NCBI GenBank assembly: GCA_016212345.1
Contig: JACRGM010000242.1
Span: forward strand, 1-10,286
From: Nitrospinota bacterium
GTDB taxonomy: Bacteria; Nitrospinota; Nitrospinia; SZUA-224
Length of the DNA stretch: 10,286 bases
Direction of reading: 5' to 3'
A program made the translations under genes and the position numbers. The stretch's first letter is position 1; every line of letters starts with the position of its first letter. Shown one piece after another: positions 1 through 7,537 of the stretch. The notes beneath the pieces were generated by a model. That model saw only the letters and a program-made list of their open reading frames with translations, had not been told where the DNA came from and did no database searches.

Positions 1-3000
1 ATTGCAGACACCCTTTTATCTCAAGACACATAGCTTCCCATCCCCTATTCTTTAGCCCAATCTCAAGGGTATTTTCAGAGACAAAACCCATCCTTTTTTC
101 ATCCTCTTTTATGAAACTAATAAGCCTCTCAGAAGAGAGAGGGGTATTATTGTTAAATACCAATAAAACCCTATCCCCGTTCATCTTTATCCTTTCTATT
201 CTAAGTCCCTTTGCTAGGACCTTTAATTCTACTATAGCCAATAATCTCCTCAACGATTCAGGGGGAGGACCATACCTATCTTTTAATTCAATCCTTATAT
301 CATCGATCCCCTCCAGATTATCTATAAGATAGAGCCTCCTATACATCTCTAGTCTTTGATTTGTATTTGGGATAAACCCCTTGGGTATAAAGCCCTTTAT
401 ATTTATGTCTATCTCAGATTCAATCTCCTCCTTCTGAGGCTTTCCTTTAAGCTCTCTCACTGTCTTCTCCAATAATCTACAGTAGAGGTCTAATCCAATA
501 GCAGCAATATGACCAGATTGCTGGTGGGACAAGATATTCCCTGCCCCCCTTATTGCCAGATCTCTTGATGCAAGTCTGAATCCTGATCCAAGTTCACTCA
601 GCTCTTCAATCGCCCTCAACCGCTTTTTCGCCTCATCAATTAATAAAGATTCTCCGGGTACCAATAGATAGGCATATGCCTGATACCTATCCCTACCAAT
701 CCTACCGCGGAGTTGATACAACTGGGCCAAACCAAATTTATCAGCCCTATTTATTATAATTGTATTTGCTGATGGGATATCTAGTCCTGATTCAATGATA
801 GTCGTACAGATCAGGAGATCGATCTCCTGATTTATAAAACTTAGCATAACATCTTCCAATCCCTTCTCAGGCATCTGACCATGGGCAATACCAATCCTTG
901 CCTTTGGCACCAACCTTTGAAGGTATTGGGCTATTACATGGATACTCTCCACTCGGTTATGGACAAAGAATATCTGTCCCCCTCTATCCATCTCTCGCAG
1001 GATAGCCTCACGGATTGTATTATCATCAAATTTCCTTATATATGTCTTTATGGCAAGCCTGTCTTGTGGTGGTGTATTTATTAGACTCATATCTCTTATA
1101 CCCATAATTGAGAGATAGAGTGTTCTAGGTATGGGGGTAGCAGTTAGTGTCAAGACATCCACTGTATTTCTGAGACCTTTCAATTTCTCCTTGTGGGCTA
1201 CCCCGAAGCGATGCTCTTCATCTATAACTACTAGTCCAAGCTCCTTGAATTTAATGTCCTTCTGGATCAATCTATGCGTACCTATAATTATATTAATATC
1301 CCCTTCTTCTAATCGTTTTAAGATCTCCATTTGCATCTTGACAGTGCGAAATCGGCTCAGCATCTCGATATTTATAGGAAAGGAACGAAACCTTTCACAA
1401 AAGGTTTGAAGATGCTGTTGTGCAAGTATGGTTGTCGGTACCAACACAGCTACCTGTTTATTATCCATAACCGTCTTAAAGGCTGCACGCATAGCGATCT
1501 CTGTCTTCCCATACCCCACATCACCGCATACTAGCCTATCCATTGACTTTGGCCTCTCCATGTCTAACCTCACATCATTTATAGCCTTTAATTGGTCATC
1601 TGTCTCTTCATATTCAAATGAATCAGCAAACTCTTTGTGCCAGATACTATCTGGTGAAAAGGAGAATCCTTCTGATATCTCACGGGTGGCATATAGCTTC
1701 AAAAGCCCCTCTGCCATCTCCTTTATTGACTCTTTTGCCTTCTCCTTAGTCCTTCTCCATGATGATCCGCCTAACTTATCAAGGGGTGGATGGGCGTCAT
1801 CTGTCCCTATATATTTCTGAATAAACTTCAATCCCTCCATAGGTAGATAGAGTTTATCGTTATTTGTGTACCTTATCTCCAGAAGTTCTCCATCAACACC
1901 CTCCATATTTAGATCCTTTACTCCGAGATATTCACCTATACCATAATCTATATGGACAATAAAATCGCCTGGGGTCAGATCACCAAGACCTATCTGAAAA
2001 TCCCTAACCTTACTCCCTTTCCTGAAACGTCTCTTCCTTGAGACCCCAAATATCTCATGCTCAGCAACAAAGACAAGTTTCTCATTTGACAATACAAATC
2101 CAGATGATAATTGTCCTGTTACAATAGATATTGATGGGTGATCAAATCTAAGGATTCGGGGATGGGTAATTATAGATGCCTCTAAATCATCATCATCCTC
2201 ACATAGCATCTCCCTCAGTCTCCTTGCCTGCCCTTCTGTAGGAACAGATAGGATTATACTAAAATGATCATCAAACCATGATCTGATCTGGGTTAGAAAG
2301 GCATCGAACCTTTTATGATATGAATCCATGGTCTTAATATTGATCATATATGTGAGAGGGTCTCCCTCTTTCGAGAGTTTAAGAGGAGATAGTTCTATTA
2401 TCTGCATGGAACCTATATGGCCATCCAATCCATCTTTTATATAAAATAATTCAGGGAGAGATAAAGGAGATGATATCTTAATTGGAGATTCACGATATCT
2501 ATCCATGACCATACACAGGAACTTCTCCCCCTTCTTTTTAATCGTATCAGGATCATCTAATACAATTACTGTATCTGATGGGAGGTAATCAAAGAGCGTA
2601 GCCATCCTGACACCTTGTTTCAACATATCGGGATATAGAACCACCTCTTTGACAGGGAGTATTCTTACGCTATCAAGAGGATGAATAGACCTCTGTGTAG
2701 CAACATCGAACTCCCTTATAGATTCTACCCTGTCACCGTAGAACTCTATCCTGACAGGGTTAGGGGAAGAGGAAGGGAATATATCAAAGATCCCTCCTCT
2801 GATGCCAAAATCCCCTTTGTACTCAATAAGATCAGCGAATTGATAACCACATCTTATAAGATGATCTGATATAGTATCCATCTTTAAGGTATCGTCAATC
2901 TTGATCTCAATCACAATATCCTCAAGGATATCTCGAGAGACCACCTTCTGGATAACAGCCTCAATCGAGGTGATCACTATGAGATCACCTTTCTCCGTGA

Positions 3001-3331
3001 GTCTATCTAATACCATTAGTCTCTGTCCAACCACCTCAGGGTGAGGTGAGATAGACTCGTATGGAAGGATCTCCCATGGAGGGAATAGGGATACCATTCC
3101 ACCTTTATTATTATCATCATTGATAAAAAAGATAAGGTCATCATGAAGCCTTTCAGCGGATTCATGGTCAGGGGTTATTATAAGGATAGATCGAGATATA
3201 GTGGATTTAAGATTGGTAAGGAAGAATCCCTTTGAAGAGCCGTAAAGACCTTCTACCTTGACACACCTCTCCCCCTTCTCAAACTCTTTACATAGAGAAC
3301 GAAGCTCATCAAATAGATTCGATTTATCGAT
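1..3331 (-). CDS. mfd: Transcription-repair coupling factor Mfd (3' end cut by window)
   Basis: Mfd is an ATP-driven DNA translocase that removes RNA polymerase stalled at lesions and recruits UvrA for nucleotide excision repair. The frame is open without a stop from 3331 to the window edge (about 1110 codons; E. coli Mfd is 1148), so only a few C-terminal residues seem missing. Visible in order are the UvrB-like N-terminal module (FGIRGGIFDIFP, residues about 175-186), the RNA polymerase-interacting domain (about 455-525; VHIDYGIGEYLG, KLYLPMEGL), Walker A GDVGYGKTE with the lysine near 609, DEEH at 704-707, and the second helicase lobe with TIIESGLDIPSANT and QLRGRIGRDR. The C-terminal regulatory domain follows. 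I checked the reading frame at nine points along the gene and saw no frameshift. The 5' end is odd: between the upstream stop and residue 79 there is no ATG, GTG, TTG or CTG. The proposed start is ATC at 3331-3329, chosen from its upstream AGGAG and from alignment with known N-termini. The gene identity is firm; the start is not. Confidence 0.96.
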   Translation of the reverse strand, partial: MDKSNLFDELRSLCKEFEKGERCVKVEGLYGSSKGFFLTNLKSTISRSILIITPDHESAERLHDDLIFFINDDNNKGGMVSLFPPWEILPYESISPHPEVVGQRLMVLDRLTEKGDLIVITSIEAVIQKVVSRDILEDIVIEIKIDDTLKMDTISDHLIRCGYQFADLIEYKGDFGIRGGIFDIFPSSSPNPVRIEFYGDRVESIREFDVATQRSIHPLDSVRILPVKEVVLYPDMLKQGVRMATLFDYLPSDTVIVLDDPDTIKKKGEKFLCMVMDRYRESPIKISSPLSLPELFYIKDGLDGHIGSMQIIELSPLKLSKEGDPLTYMINIKTMDSYHKRFDAFLTQIRSWFDDHFSIILSVPTEGQARRLREMLCEDDDDLEASIITHPRILRFDHPSISIVTGQLSSGFVLSNEKLVFVAEHEIFGVSRKRRFRKGSKVRDFQIGLGDLTPGDFIVHIDYGIGEYLGVKDLNMEGVDGELLEIRYTNNDKLYLPMEGLKFIQKYIGTDDAHPPLDKLGGSSWRRTKEKAKESIKEMAEGLLKLYATREISEGFSFSPDSIWHKEFADSFEYEETDDQLKAINDVRLDMERPKSMDRLVCGDVGYGKTEIAMRAAFKTVMDNKQVAVLVPTTILAQQHLQTFCERFRSFPINIEMLSRFRTVKMQMEILKRLEEGDINIIIGTHRLIQKDIKFKELGLVVIDEEHRFGVAHKEKLKGLRNTVDVLTLTATPIPRTLYLSIMGIRDMSLINTPPQDRLAIKTYIRKFDDNTIREAILREMDRGGQIFFVHNRVESIHVIAQYLQRLVPKARIGIAHGQMPEKGLEDVMLSFINQEIDLLICTTIIESGLDIPSANTIIINRADKFGLAQLYQLRGRIGRDRYQAYAYLLVPGESLLIDEAKKRLRAIEELSELGSGFRLASRDLAIRGAGNILSHQQSGHIAAIGLDLYCRLLEKTVRELKGKPQKEEIESEIDINIKGFIPKGFIPNTNQRLEMYRRLYLIDNLEGIDDIRIELKDRYGPPPESLRRLLAIVELKVLAKGLRIERIKMNGDRVLLVFNNNTPLSSERLISFIKEDEKRMGFVSENTLEIGLKNRGWEAMCLEIKGCLQ

Positions 3332-3339
3332 ATCAGTAT

Positions 3340-3344
3340 CTCCT
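3340..3344 (-). promoter_or_regulatory. Shine-Dalgarno sequence of mfd
   Basis: AGGAG on the minus strand lies 8 bases before an in-frame ATC codon (3331-3329). It sits between the predicted transcription start (about 3355) and the first conserved Mfd residues, so it marks where translation should begin even though no usual start codon follows. A start here gives an N-terminus of about the length seen in other Mfd proteins before the conserved GS motif. Confidence 0.55.
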
Positions 3345-3361
3345 AATACTTAATATCCAAT

Positions 3362-3391
3362 ATCATACTAATATAATGGTATTATTGTCAA
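3362..3391 (-). promoter_or_regulatory. Sigma70-type promoter of mfd
   Basis: Reading the minus strand, TTGACA (3391-3386) is followed after 18 bases by TATGAT (3367-3362). The -35 box is a perfect consensus match and overlaps the stop codon of the upstream radical SAM gene. Transcription would start near 3355, leaving a leader of about 24 bases before the proposed mfd start. This suggests mfd is transcribed on its own as well as possibly by read-through. Confidence 0.7.
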
Positions 3392-4371
3392 GTTGATGAC
3401 AAGAACTTGAAGACATCTTCAGAATCAAAATCAGGCCTGAAATCGTCGTTTATATCCTTAAGAGACTGGATCCAGCCATTTTCAAACCCTTCTTCTTCAA
3501 GTATCGCTACAGCCTCTTCGTATTCTTCAGAGGTAAGGGGATGTTTCAGGTCAGGATGGTACAAGCCCTTGTAAGTCGGGAAATATTGACCCATCAGGCT
3601 TATATGTACCTCATTCCCCAGGTCATTCCGAATGGATCTTAGGATCTCCCTTGTTTCGATGAGATGCCCTGGAAGAACTAGGTGTCGTATAATAAGACCT
3701 CTCCTTGCTATCCCTTCTGAATCTATAAAAAGTCTGGAACCCACTTGATGATGCATCTCCTTAAGTGCTCTATGATTAAGATCTACATAGTCTTTTACAT
3801 TGGATAATTCATAGGCTGTTTCATTACGGCTATACTTCACATCAGGGAGGTATATGTCCACAATCCCTTCAAGGTATCTAAGGGTAGATACTGAGTCATA
3901 TCCATTAGAGTTGTAGACAATAGGTAGATTTAGCCCCATCGGAATAGCGATGTAGAGTGCCTCCATGATTTGGGGGATATAGTGAGAAGGGGAAACCAAC
4001 TCGATATTGTGACATCCTCTATCTTGAAGGGATAACATATATCCTGCAAGGGTCTTTATATCTATCTCATACCCTTTATCCAACTGACTTATCTGGTAGT
4101 TCTGACAATATATACACCTAAGATTACAGTGACTGAAAAAGATGGTACCTGCCCCTTTTGATCCACTTAATACTGGTTCTTCTCCCATATGAGGCTGTGC
4201 TGTGTTCACACATATCATGTACCCTGCACGACAATATCCTGTCTCACCCTTTATACGATTGACCCCGCAGGCTCTAGGACACAAGGTACACCTTATAAGA
4301 GATCTCAATAGTCTCTGTATGCGCCTCTTTAAGTCACCACTTTTATAAAGGGATAAATAACCTGCGAACAT
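3388..4371 (-). CDS. PflX-type radical SAM protein (COG1313), unknown substrate
   Basis: A 327-residue cytoplasmic protein of the radical SAM superfamily, resembling proteins called PflX or putative pyruvate formate-lyase activating enzyme. The radical SAM cluster motif is CNLRCIYC (C82, C86, C89), which holds the 4Fe-4S cluster that cleaves S-adenosylmethionine. An N-terminal cysteine set, C28-x2-C31-x3-C35 plus C47 (CTLCPRACGVNR...GYC), is typical of this family and may bind a second metal centre. Further family-like stretches are VYNSNGYDS (152-160) and LPDVKYS (175-181). No glycyl-radical enzyme lies nearby, so an activase role is not supported by context. The ATG at 4371 is the only usual start before an upstream in-frame stop, although no clear Shine-Dalgarno sequence precedes it. 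The gene is divergent from pyk and 56 bases upstream of mfd. The family assignment is good; the function is unknown. Confidence 0.88.
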   Translation of the reverse strand: MFAGYLSLYKSGDLKRRIQRLLRSLIRCTLCPRACGVNRIKGETGYCRAGYMICVNTAQPHMGEEPVLSGSKGAGTIFFSHCNLRCIYCQNYQISQLDKGYEIDIKTLAGYMLSLQDRGCHNIELVSPSHYIPQIMEALYIAIPMGLNLPIVYNSNGYDSVSTLRYLEGIVDIYLPDVKYSRNETAYELSNVKDYVDLNHRALKEMHHQVGSRLFIDSEGIARRGLIIRHLVLPGHLIETREILRSIRNDLGNEVHISLMGQYFPTYKGLYHPDLKHPLTSEEYEEAVAILEEEGFENGWIQSLKDINDDFRPDFDSEDVFKFLSST

Positions 4372-4396
4372 GATTAAAATTAAAGATCCATTCCGA

Positions 4397-4426
4397 TATA
4401 TATTCTTTTACTATAAATAATATCAA
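4397..4426 (-). promoter_or_regulatory. Possible promoter of the radical SAM gene
   Basis: On the minus strand TTGATA (4426-4421) and TATATA (4402-4397) are 18 bases apart, upstream of the ATG at 4371. The region is very AT-rich and another pairing, TTGAAA (4436-4431) with TAGTAA, is also possible, so the exact boxes are uncertain. Confidence 0.4.
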
Positions 4427-4471
4427 AATATTTCAATCTGTGCGATTAGATTTTCTGTAATAATTCAGCTA

Positions 4472-4499
4472 TTGACATCATGAATGTATCTATTATAAT
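4472..4499 (+). promoter_or_regulatory. Consensus sigma70 promoter of pyk
   Basis: TTGACA (4472-4477) and TATAAT (4494-4499) are both perfect consensus boxes, separated by 16 bases. Transcription should start near 4506, about 10 bases before the pyk ATG. An in-frame ATG at 4480 falls inside the spacer and would therefore not be in the transcript. No other good promoter is visible before the next two plus-strand genes, so this one probably drives pyk, the aldehyde dehydrogenase and aroF. Confidence 0.8.
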
Positions 4500-4506
4500 T
4501 ACAAAA

Positions 4507-4511
4507 AGGAG
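4507..4511 (+). promoter_or_regulatory. Shine-Dalgarno sequence of pyk
   Basis: AGGAG, embedded in AAAAAGGAGAG, lies 4 bases before the ATG at 4516. It supports that start over the ATG at 4480, which has no ribosome binding site and lies within the promoter. The spacing is short but workable. Confidence 0.7.
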
Positions 4512-4515
4512 AGAC

Positions 4516-5952
4516 ATGAATAAAGAGATGGGAATATTGACAAGAAAGACAAAGATCATCTGTACCATAGGTCCTTCCTCCCACTCAGAAGAGATGATAG
4601 AAAGGCTTATTATGGCCGGGATGGATGTGGCCCGTCTAAATTCCTCTCATGGTACCCGTGAGAGCCATGAAGAGGTAATCAGGCATATACATAATGTCTC
4701 AAAAAGGGTCTTAAAACCAGTGGCAATATTATTTGATCTTCAGGGGCCAAAGATCAGGATCGGGAGATTCGAGAAAGGTTCTGTATATCTGAACAAGGAT
4801 ACTGAATTTATCATAACAACAGATAGGGTTATTGGAACAGATAAGATCGTATCCACATCCTATAGCGGTCTTACAGGGGATGTAGATGTGGGTGATATTA
4901 TACTCCTTGATGATGGATTATTACGGTTTCAGGTTGTAGAGAGAAGAGAAAGAGAGGTTCGATGTAAGGTTATAATTGGTGGATTGTTGAGGGATAATAA
5001 GGGTATAAATCTCCCAGGTGTAGATATTGGTATGCCCTCCCTTACAGATAAGGACAGGGAGGATATTATGTTCGGGATAGGGGAGGGGATTGATTATTTT
5101 GGCATATCCTTTGTAATAAGGCCTGAGGATATCAGAGAGGTGAAAGGTATCATCTCAAAGTCGCAAAAGGAGATACATGTGATTGCCAAATTAGAGAAGC
5201 CACAGGCAATAGAATCCCTTGACGAGATACTAAAAGAGGGAGATGGGGTGATGATTGCCAGGGGGGATCTAGGTGTAGAGATATCCCCTGAGCATGTCCC
5301 AATAATACAGAAAGAGGTTATCAGAAGGGCTAATGAGGTCAAGAAACCTGTTATAACAGCCACACAGATGCTTGAATCAATGATACAGCATCCAATCCCT
5401 ACAAGGGCAGAGGCATCAGATGTAGCCAATGCTATATTTGATGGTACGGATGCTGTGATGCTCTCTGGAGAGACAGCTGTGGGGAAATATCCTATTGAAT
5501 CAGTGGAGATGATGGCAAGGATAATAGATACCGCTGAATCGAGCATTATTCATAAGAGAGGATATAAAGGATATGAGTTAGATAAAGAACTCTCTTTCCC
5601 TGAGGCAGTGAGTAATGCTGCTGCTAATACTGCCTATAAGATTGGGGCAAAGGCGATCGTAGCCTTTACCCAATCAGGTTCAACAGCACTCCTTATATCT
5701 AAGGATCGTCCAGTTGTGCCGATCATCGCCTTTACTCCCAATGAAGAGATAAAGAGGAGATTGTGTCTCTACTGGGGAGTGATACCTAAGATAATGGAAC
5801 CTATAGAGAATACAGATGAATTGATAGCACAGGTAGATAGGCTCTTATTAAAAGAGGGGATGGTGAGAAGGGGTGATTCTCTTGTGATCATTATGGGTGC
5901 CCCTATATCTGTAATGGGGTCAACCAACCTTATGAAGGTACACAGGATATAG
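4516..5952 (+). CDS. pyk: Pyruvate kinase
   Basis: Pyruvate kinase transfers phosphate from phosphoenolpyruvate to ADP, the last step of glycolysis. The 478-residue product has the usual bacterial length and no extra C-terminal domain. Visible are CTIGPSS, the ARLNSSHG segment, DLQGPKIRIG (residue 79 is the K), the active-site lysine region IAKLEKPQAIE, the metal-binding MIARGDLGVE and the family signature ATQMLESMI...PTRAE. DGTDAVMLSGETAVGKYP and the C-terminal allosteric-type domain (FTQSGSTA) follow. Two points stand out. Leu, Gln, Lys and Ile occupy the LQxxKxxI positions of DLQGPKIRI, the pattern reported for potassium-independent pyruvate kinases. The usual Phe of RLNFSHG is Ser here. 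The start at 4516 is chosen because the alternative ATG at 4480 lies within the promoter. It is the first gene of a likely three-gene transcript. Confidence 0.97.
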   Translation: MNKEMGILTRKTKIICTIGPSSHSEEMIERLIMAGMDVARLNSSHGTRESHEEVIRHIHNVSKRVLKPVAILFDLQGPKIRIGRFEKGSVYLNKDTEFIITTDRVIGTDKIVSTSYSGLTGDVDVGDIILLDDGLLRFQVVERREREVRCKVIIGGLLRDNKGINLPGVDIGMPSLTDKDREDIMFGIGEGIDYFGISFVIRPEDIREVKGIISKSQKEIHVIAKLEKPQAIESLDEILKEGDGVMIARGDLGVEISPEHVPIIQKEVIRRANEVKKPVITATQMLESMIQHPIPTRAEASDVANAIFDGTDAVMLSGETAVGKYPIESVEMMARIIDTAESSIIHKRGYKGYELDKELSFPEAVSNAAANTAYKIGAKAIVAFTQSGSTALLISKDRPVVPIIAFTPNEEIKRRLCLYWGVIPKIMEPIENTDELIAQVDRLLLKEGMVRRGDSLVIIMGAPISVMGSTNLMKVHRI

Positions 5953-5975
5953 ATATTTTTAGAAGGCAGGGGTGG

Positions 5976-5999
5976 CATGGACAAACTTGTTTGTCCGTG
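5976..5999 (+). repeat. Hairpin (REP-like) in the pyk-aldehyde dehydrogenase gap
   Basis: The arms CATGGACAAAC and GTTTGTCCGTG pair over 11 positions (one G-T) around a TT centre. No T-run follows (TCTTTGTGTGAGG), so it is not a classical terminator. It lies 20 bases before the GGCTATTTTCAGAGGAAA repeat, the same order as in the next gap. It may act in transcript processing or stability, or be a mobile REP-like element. Confidence 0.75.
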
Positions 6000-6018
6000 T
6001 CTTTGTGTGAGGGTGTAG

Positions 6019-6036
6019 GGCTATTTTCAGAGGAAA
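6019..6036 (+). repeat. Copy 1 of the GGCTATTTTCAGAGGAA repeat
   Basis: GGCTATTTTCAGAGGAAA matches the copy at 7513-7529 over 17 bases, and its core recurs at 10065 and 10251, always on the plus strand and always outside genes. It ends 10 bases before the start codon of the aldehyde dehydrogenase. Its AGAGG is 13 bases from that start, so here it is a poor ribosome binding site. Confidence 0.7.
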
Positions 6037-6046
6037 TATAGGGGAA

Positions 6047-7468
6047 ATGGGTAAACATTATAAACTTTTTATATCTGGAGAGTGGAGGGGGTCTTCTCAA
6101 GAGATGGAGGTTTTAAACCCATACAATGGTGAGGTAGTGGGGGTAGTATCTCAGGGAGAAAAGGGGGATATAAATAATGCCATTGATAGTGCAGTATTAG
6201 CCTTTGAGAATACAAGGAGACTCCCTGCCTATAGGCGTGCAGAGATACTGGAGAAGATAAGCAAGGGGATAGAGGAGAGGGGAGGGGAGATAGCCACGAC
6301 TATCACCCTTGAATCTGGAAAGCCGATTACTGACTCTATGATAGAGGTAAAGAGGGCTATAAATACCTTTAAGATAGGGGCAGAGGAGGCAAAGAGGATA
6401 TATGGAGAGCTTATTCCCCTTGATCTTATGTCGGGCTCTGAGGGACGTCTTGCCATCACCAGACGATTCCCCATAGGCCCCATTCTCGGGATCTCACCAT
6501 TTAATTTCCCATTAAATCTTGTAGCACATAAGATCGCACCTGCCATAGCATCAGGTAATCCAATCATCTTGAAACCTGCATCAAAGACCCCTATTACAGC
6601 CTTGATATTAGGAGAGATTATTGAAGGGGCAGGTATCGGGCATGGTGGGGTGAATATTATCCCCTGCCCCAGTCCCCTGGCAGAGGAGATAGTGATTGAT
6701 GAAAGGATAAAGATGCTCACCTTTACAGGGAGTACTGATGTGGGATGGTATCTCAAGGAGAAGGCAAACAAAAAGAAGGTGATCTTGGAATTAGGAGGTA
6801 ATGCAGGTGTGATTGTCCACTCAGATGGGGATATAGATTATGCTGTAAAGAGATGTATTACAGGCTCATTTTCGTATTCTGGACAGATATGCATATCTGT
6901 CCAGAGGATATATGTAGAAGAGGGTATATATGAGGAATTTATTGATCGTTTTATAAGTCAGATAAAGGGCCTTAAGATTGGTGATCCCATGGATGAGACA
7001 ACAAACATTGGCCCTATGCTTGATCTTCCCTCTGCAGAGAGGTTGGAGAGATGGATAAAGGAGGCTACAGAAGATGGTGCAAGGGTCATGGTAGGAGGAA
7101 ACAGGGATGGTACGCTATTTGAGCCTACCGTTGTTACAGATACAAAACCTTATATGAAGATCAACTGTCAGGAGGTCTTTGGTCCTGTTGTTACGATTAC
7201 CCCTTACAACGATTTTAAGGAGGCGATCAATATGGTGAACGACTCTATATTCGGTCTTCAGGCAGGGGTATTCACCAGAGATATTCAGAATATCTTCTAT
7301 GCCTTTGATGAATTAGATGTAGGTGGTTTGATCATAAATGATGTACCTATCTATAGAATAGATCATATGCCTTATGGTGGTGTTAAAGAATCAGGCATTG
7401 GTCGTGAGGGGATTAGGTATGCCATCGAGGAGATGACTGAGCTTAAGCTCATGGCACTTAGATGGTAG
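6047..7468 (+). CDS. NAD(P)-dependent aldehyde dehydrogenase, lactaldehyde/ALDH21-like
   Basis: A 473-residue cytoplasmic aldehyde dehydrogenase that would oxidise an aldehyde to its acid with NAD or NADP. Catalytic parts are complete: the oxyanion-stabilising Asn in PFNFPLN (N153), the cofactor-binding lysine in LKPAS (K176), the Rossmann motif FTGST (226-230), the general base in LELGG (E248) and the nucleophile in GQICIS (C282). EVFGP (376-380) and MPYGGVKESGIGREG near the C-terminus complete the fold. The SGQICISVQR surroundings resemble the lactaldehyde dehydrogenase, ALDH21 and non-phosphorylating GAPDH cluster, but the substrate cannot be fixed from sequence. It follows pyk by 94 bases and precedes aroF by 69, on the same strand with no clear promoter of its own. 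The ATG at 6047 has AGGGG only 2 bases upstream and AGAGG 13 upstream, so initiation may be weak. A role near lower glycolysis is an inference from neighbours. Confidence 0.92.
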   Translation: MGKHYKLFISGEWRGSSQEMEVLNPYNGEVVGVVSQGEKGDINNAIDSAVLAFENTRRLPAYRRAEILEKISKGIEERGGEIATTITLESGKPITDSMIEVKRAINTFKIGAEEAKRIYGELIPLDLMSGSEGRLAITRRFPIGPILGISPFNFPLNLVAHKIAPAIASGNPIILKPASKTPITALILGEIIEGAGIGHGGVNIIPCPSPLAEEIVIDERIKMLTFTGSTDVGWYLKEKANKKKVILELGGNAGVIVHSDGDIDYAVKRCITGSFSYSGQICISVQRIYVEEGIYEEFIDRFISQIKGLKIGDPMDETTNIGPMLDLPSAERLERWIKEATEDGARVMVGGNRDGTLFEPTVVTDTKPYMKINCQEVFGPVVTITPYNDFKEAINMVNDSIFGLQAGVFTRDIQNIFYAFDELDVGGLIINDVPIYRIDHMPYGGVKESGIGREGIRYAIEEMTELKLMALRW

Positions 7469-7486
7469 AATCAAATAGATATGTAG

Positions 7487-7507
7487 GGGCAGGCCTTGTG
7501 CCTGCCC
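7487..7507 (+). repeat. GC-rich hairpin (REP-like) in the aldehyde dehydrogenase-aroF gap
   Basis: The arms GGGCAGGC and GCCTGCCC form a perfect 8-bp stem with loop CTTGT, inside TAGGGGCAGGCCTTG, a style of dispersed repeat common in many environmental bacterial genomes. No T-run follows, so read-through into aroF is likely. It starts 18 bases after the dehydrogenase stop and ends 5 bases before the shared repeat core. Confidence 0.75.
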
Positions 7508-7512
7508 TGAAA

Positions 7513-7529
7513 GGCTATTTTCAGAGGAA
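7513..7529 (+). repeat. Copy 2 of the GGCTATTTTCAGAGGAA repeat, carrying the aroF ribosome binding site
   Basis: This copy is identical over 17 bases to the one at 6019. Its AGAGGA (7523-7528) lies 9 bases before the ATG at 7538 and is the only Shine-Dalgarno sequence for aroF. CTGAAA (7507-7512) can pair with TTTCAG (7519-7524) in a 6-bp hairpin whose 3' arm overlaps the start of the Shine-Dalgarno sequence, so it could partly hide it. Confidence 0.7.
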
Positions 7530-7537
7530 TGAATGAA

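Noticed and set aside
67..90. GGGTATTTTCAGAG inside mfd, similar to the intergenic repeat core
   Set aside because: It encodes part of the Mfd C-terminal domain (VSENTLEIG) and diverges after TTTTCAGAG, so it is probably chance similarity.
1131..1820. Plus-strand open frames within mfd (1131-1409 and 1428-1820)
   Set aside because: They overlap the helicase core of Mfd on the opposite strand and resemble no known protein.
3345..3368. Minus-strand ATG (3368-3366) opening a 7-codon frame, MILDIKY, just before mfd
   Set aside because: The ATG lies in the predicted -10 box, so it should not be transcribed from the mfd promoter. A leader peptide on read-through transcripts is possible but unsupported.
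4480..4515. pyk start at the ATG at 4480
   Set aside because: It has no Shine-Dalgarno sequence and sits inside the consensus promoter. The ATG at 4516 has AGGAG upstream and gives a normal pyruvate kinase N-terminus.
5094..5546. 150-codon open frame antisense to pyk
   Set aside because: It lies entirely within the conserved pyruvate kinase gene, has no recognisable motif and has the composition expected of a reversed coding frame.
6229..6771. 180-codon open frame antisense to the aldehyde dehydrogenase
   Set aside because: It is a reversed-strand shadow of a complete, well-conserved enzyme gene with no independent coding evidence.
7529..7537. aroF start at the ATG at 7529
   Set aside because: AGAGGA touches this ATG with no spacer, and homologues begin at the equivalent of MIVLMK, three codons later.
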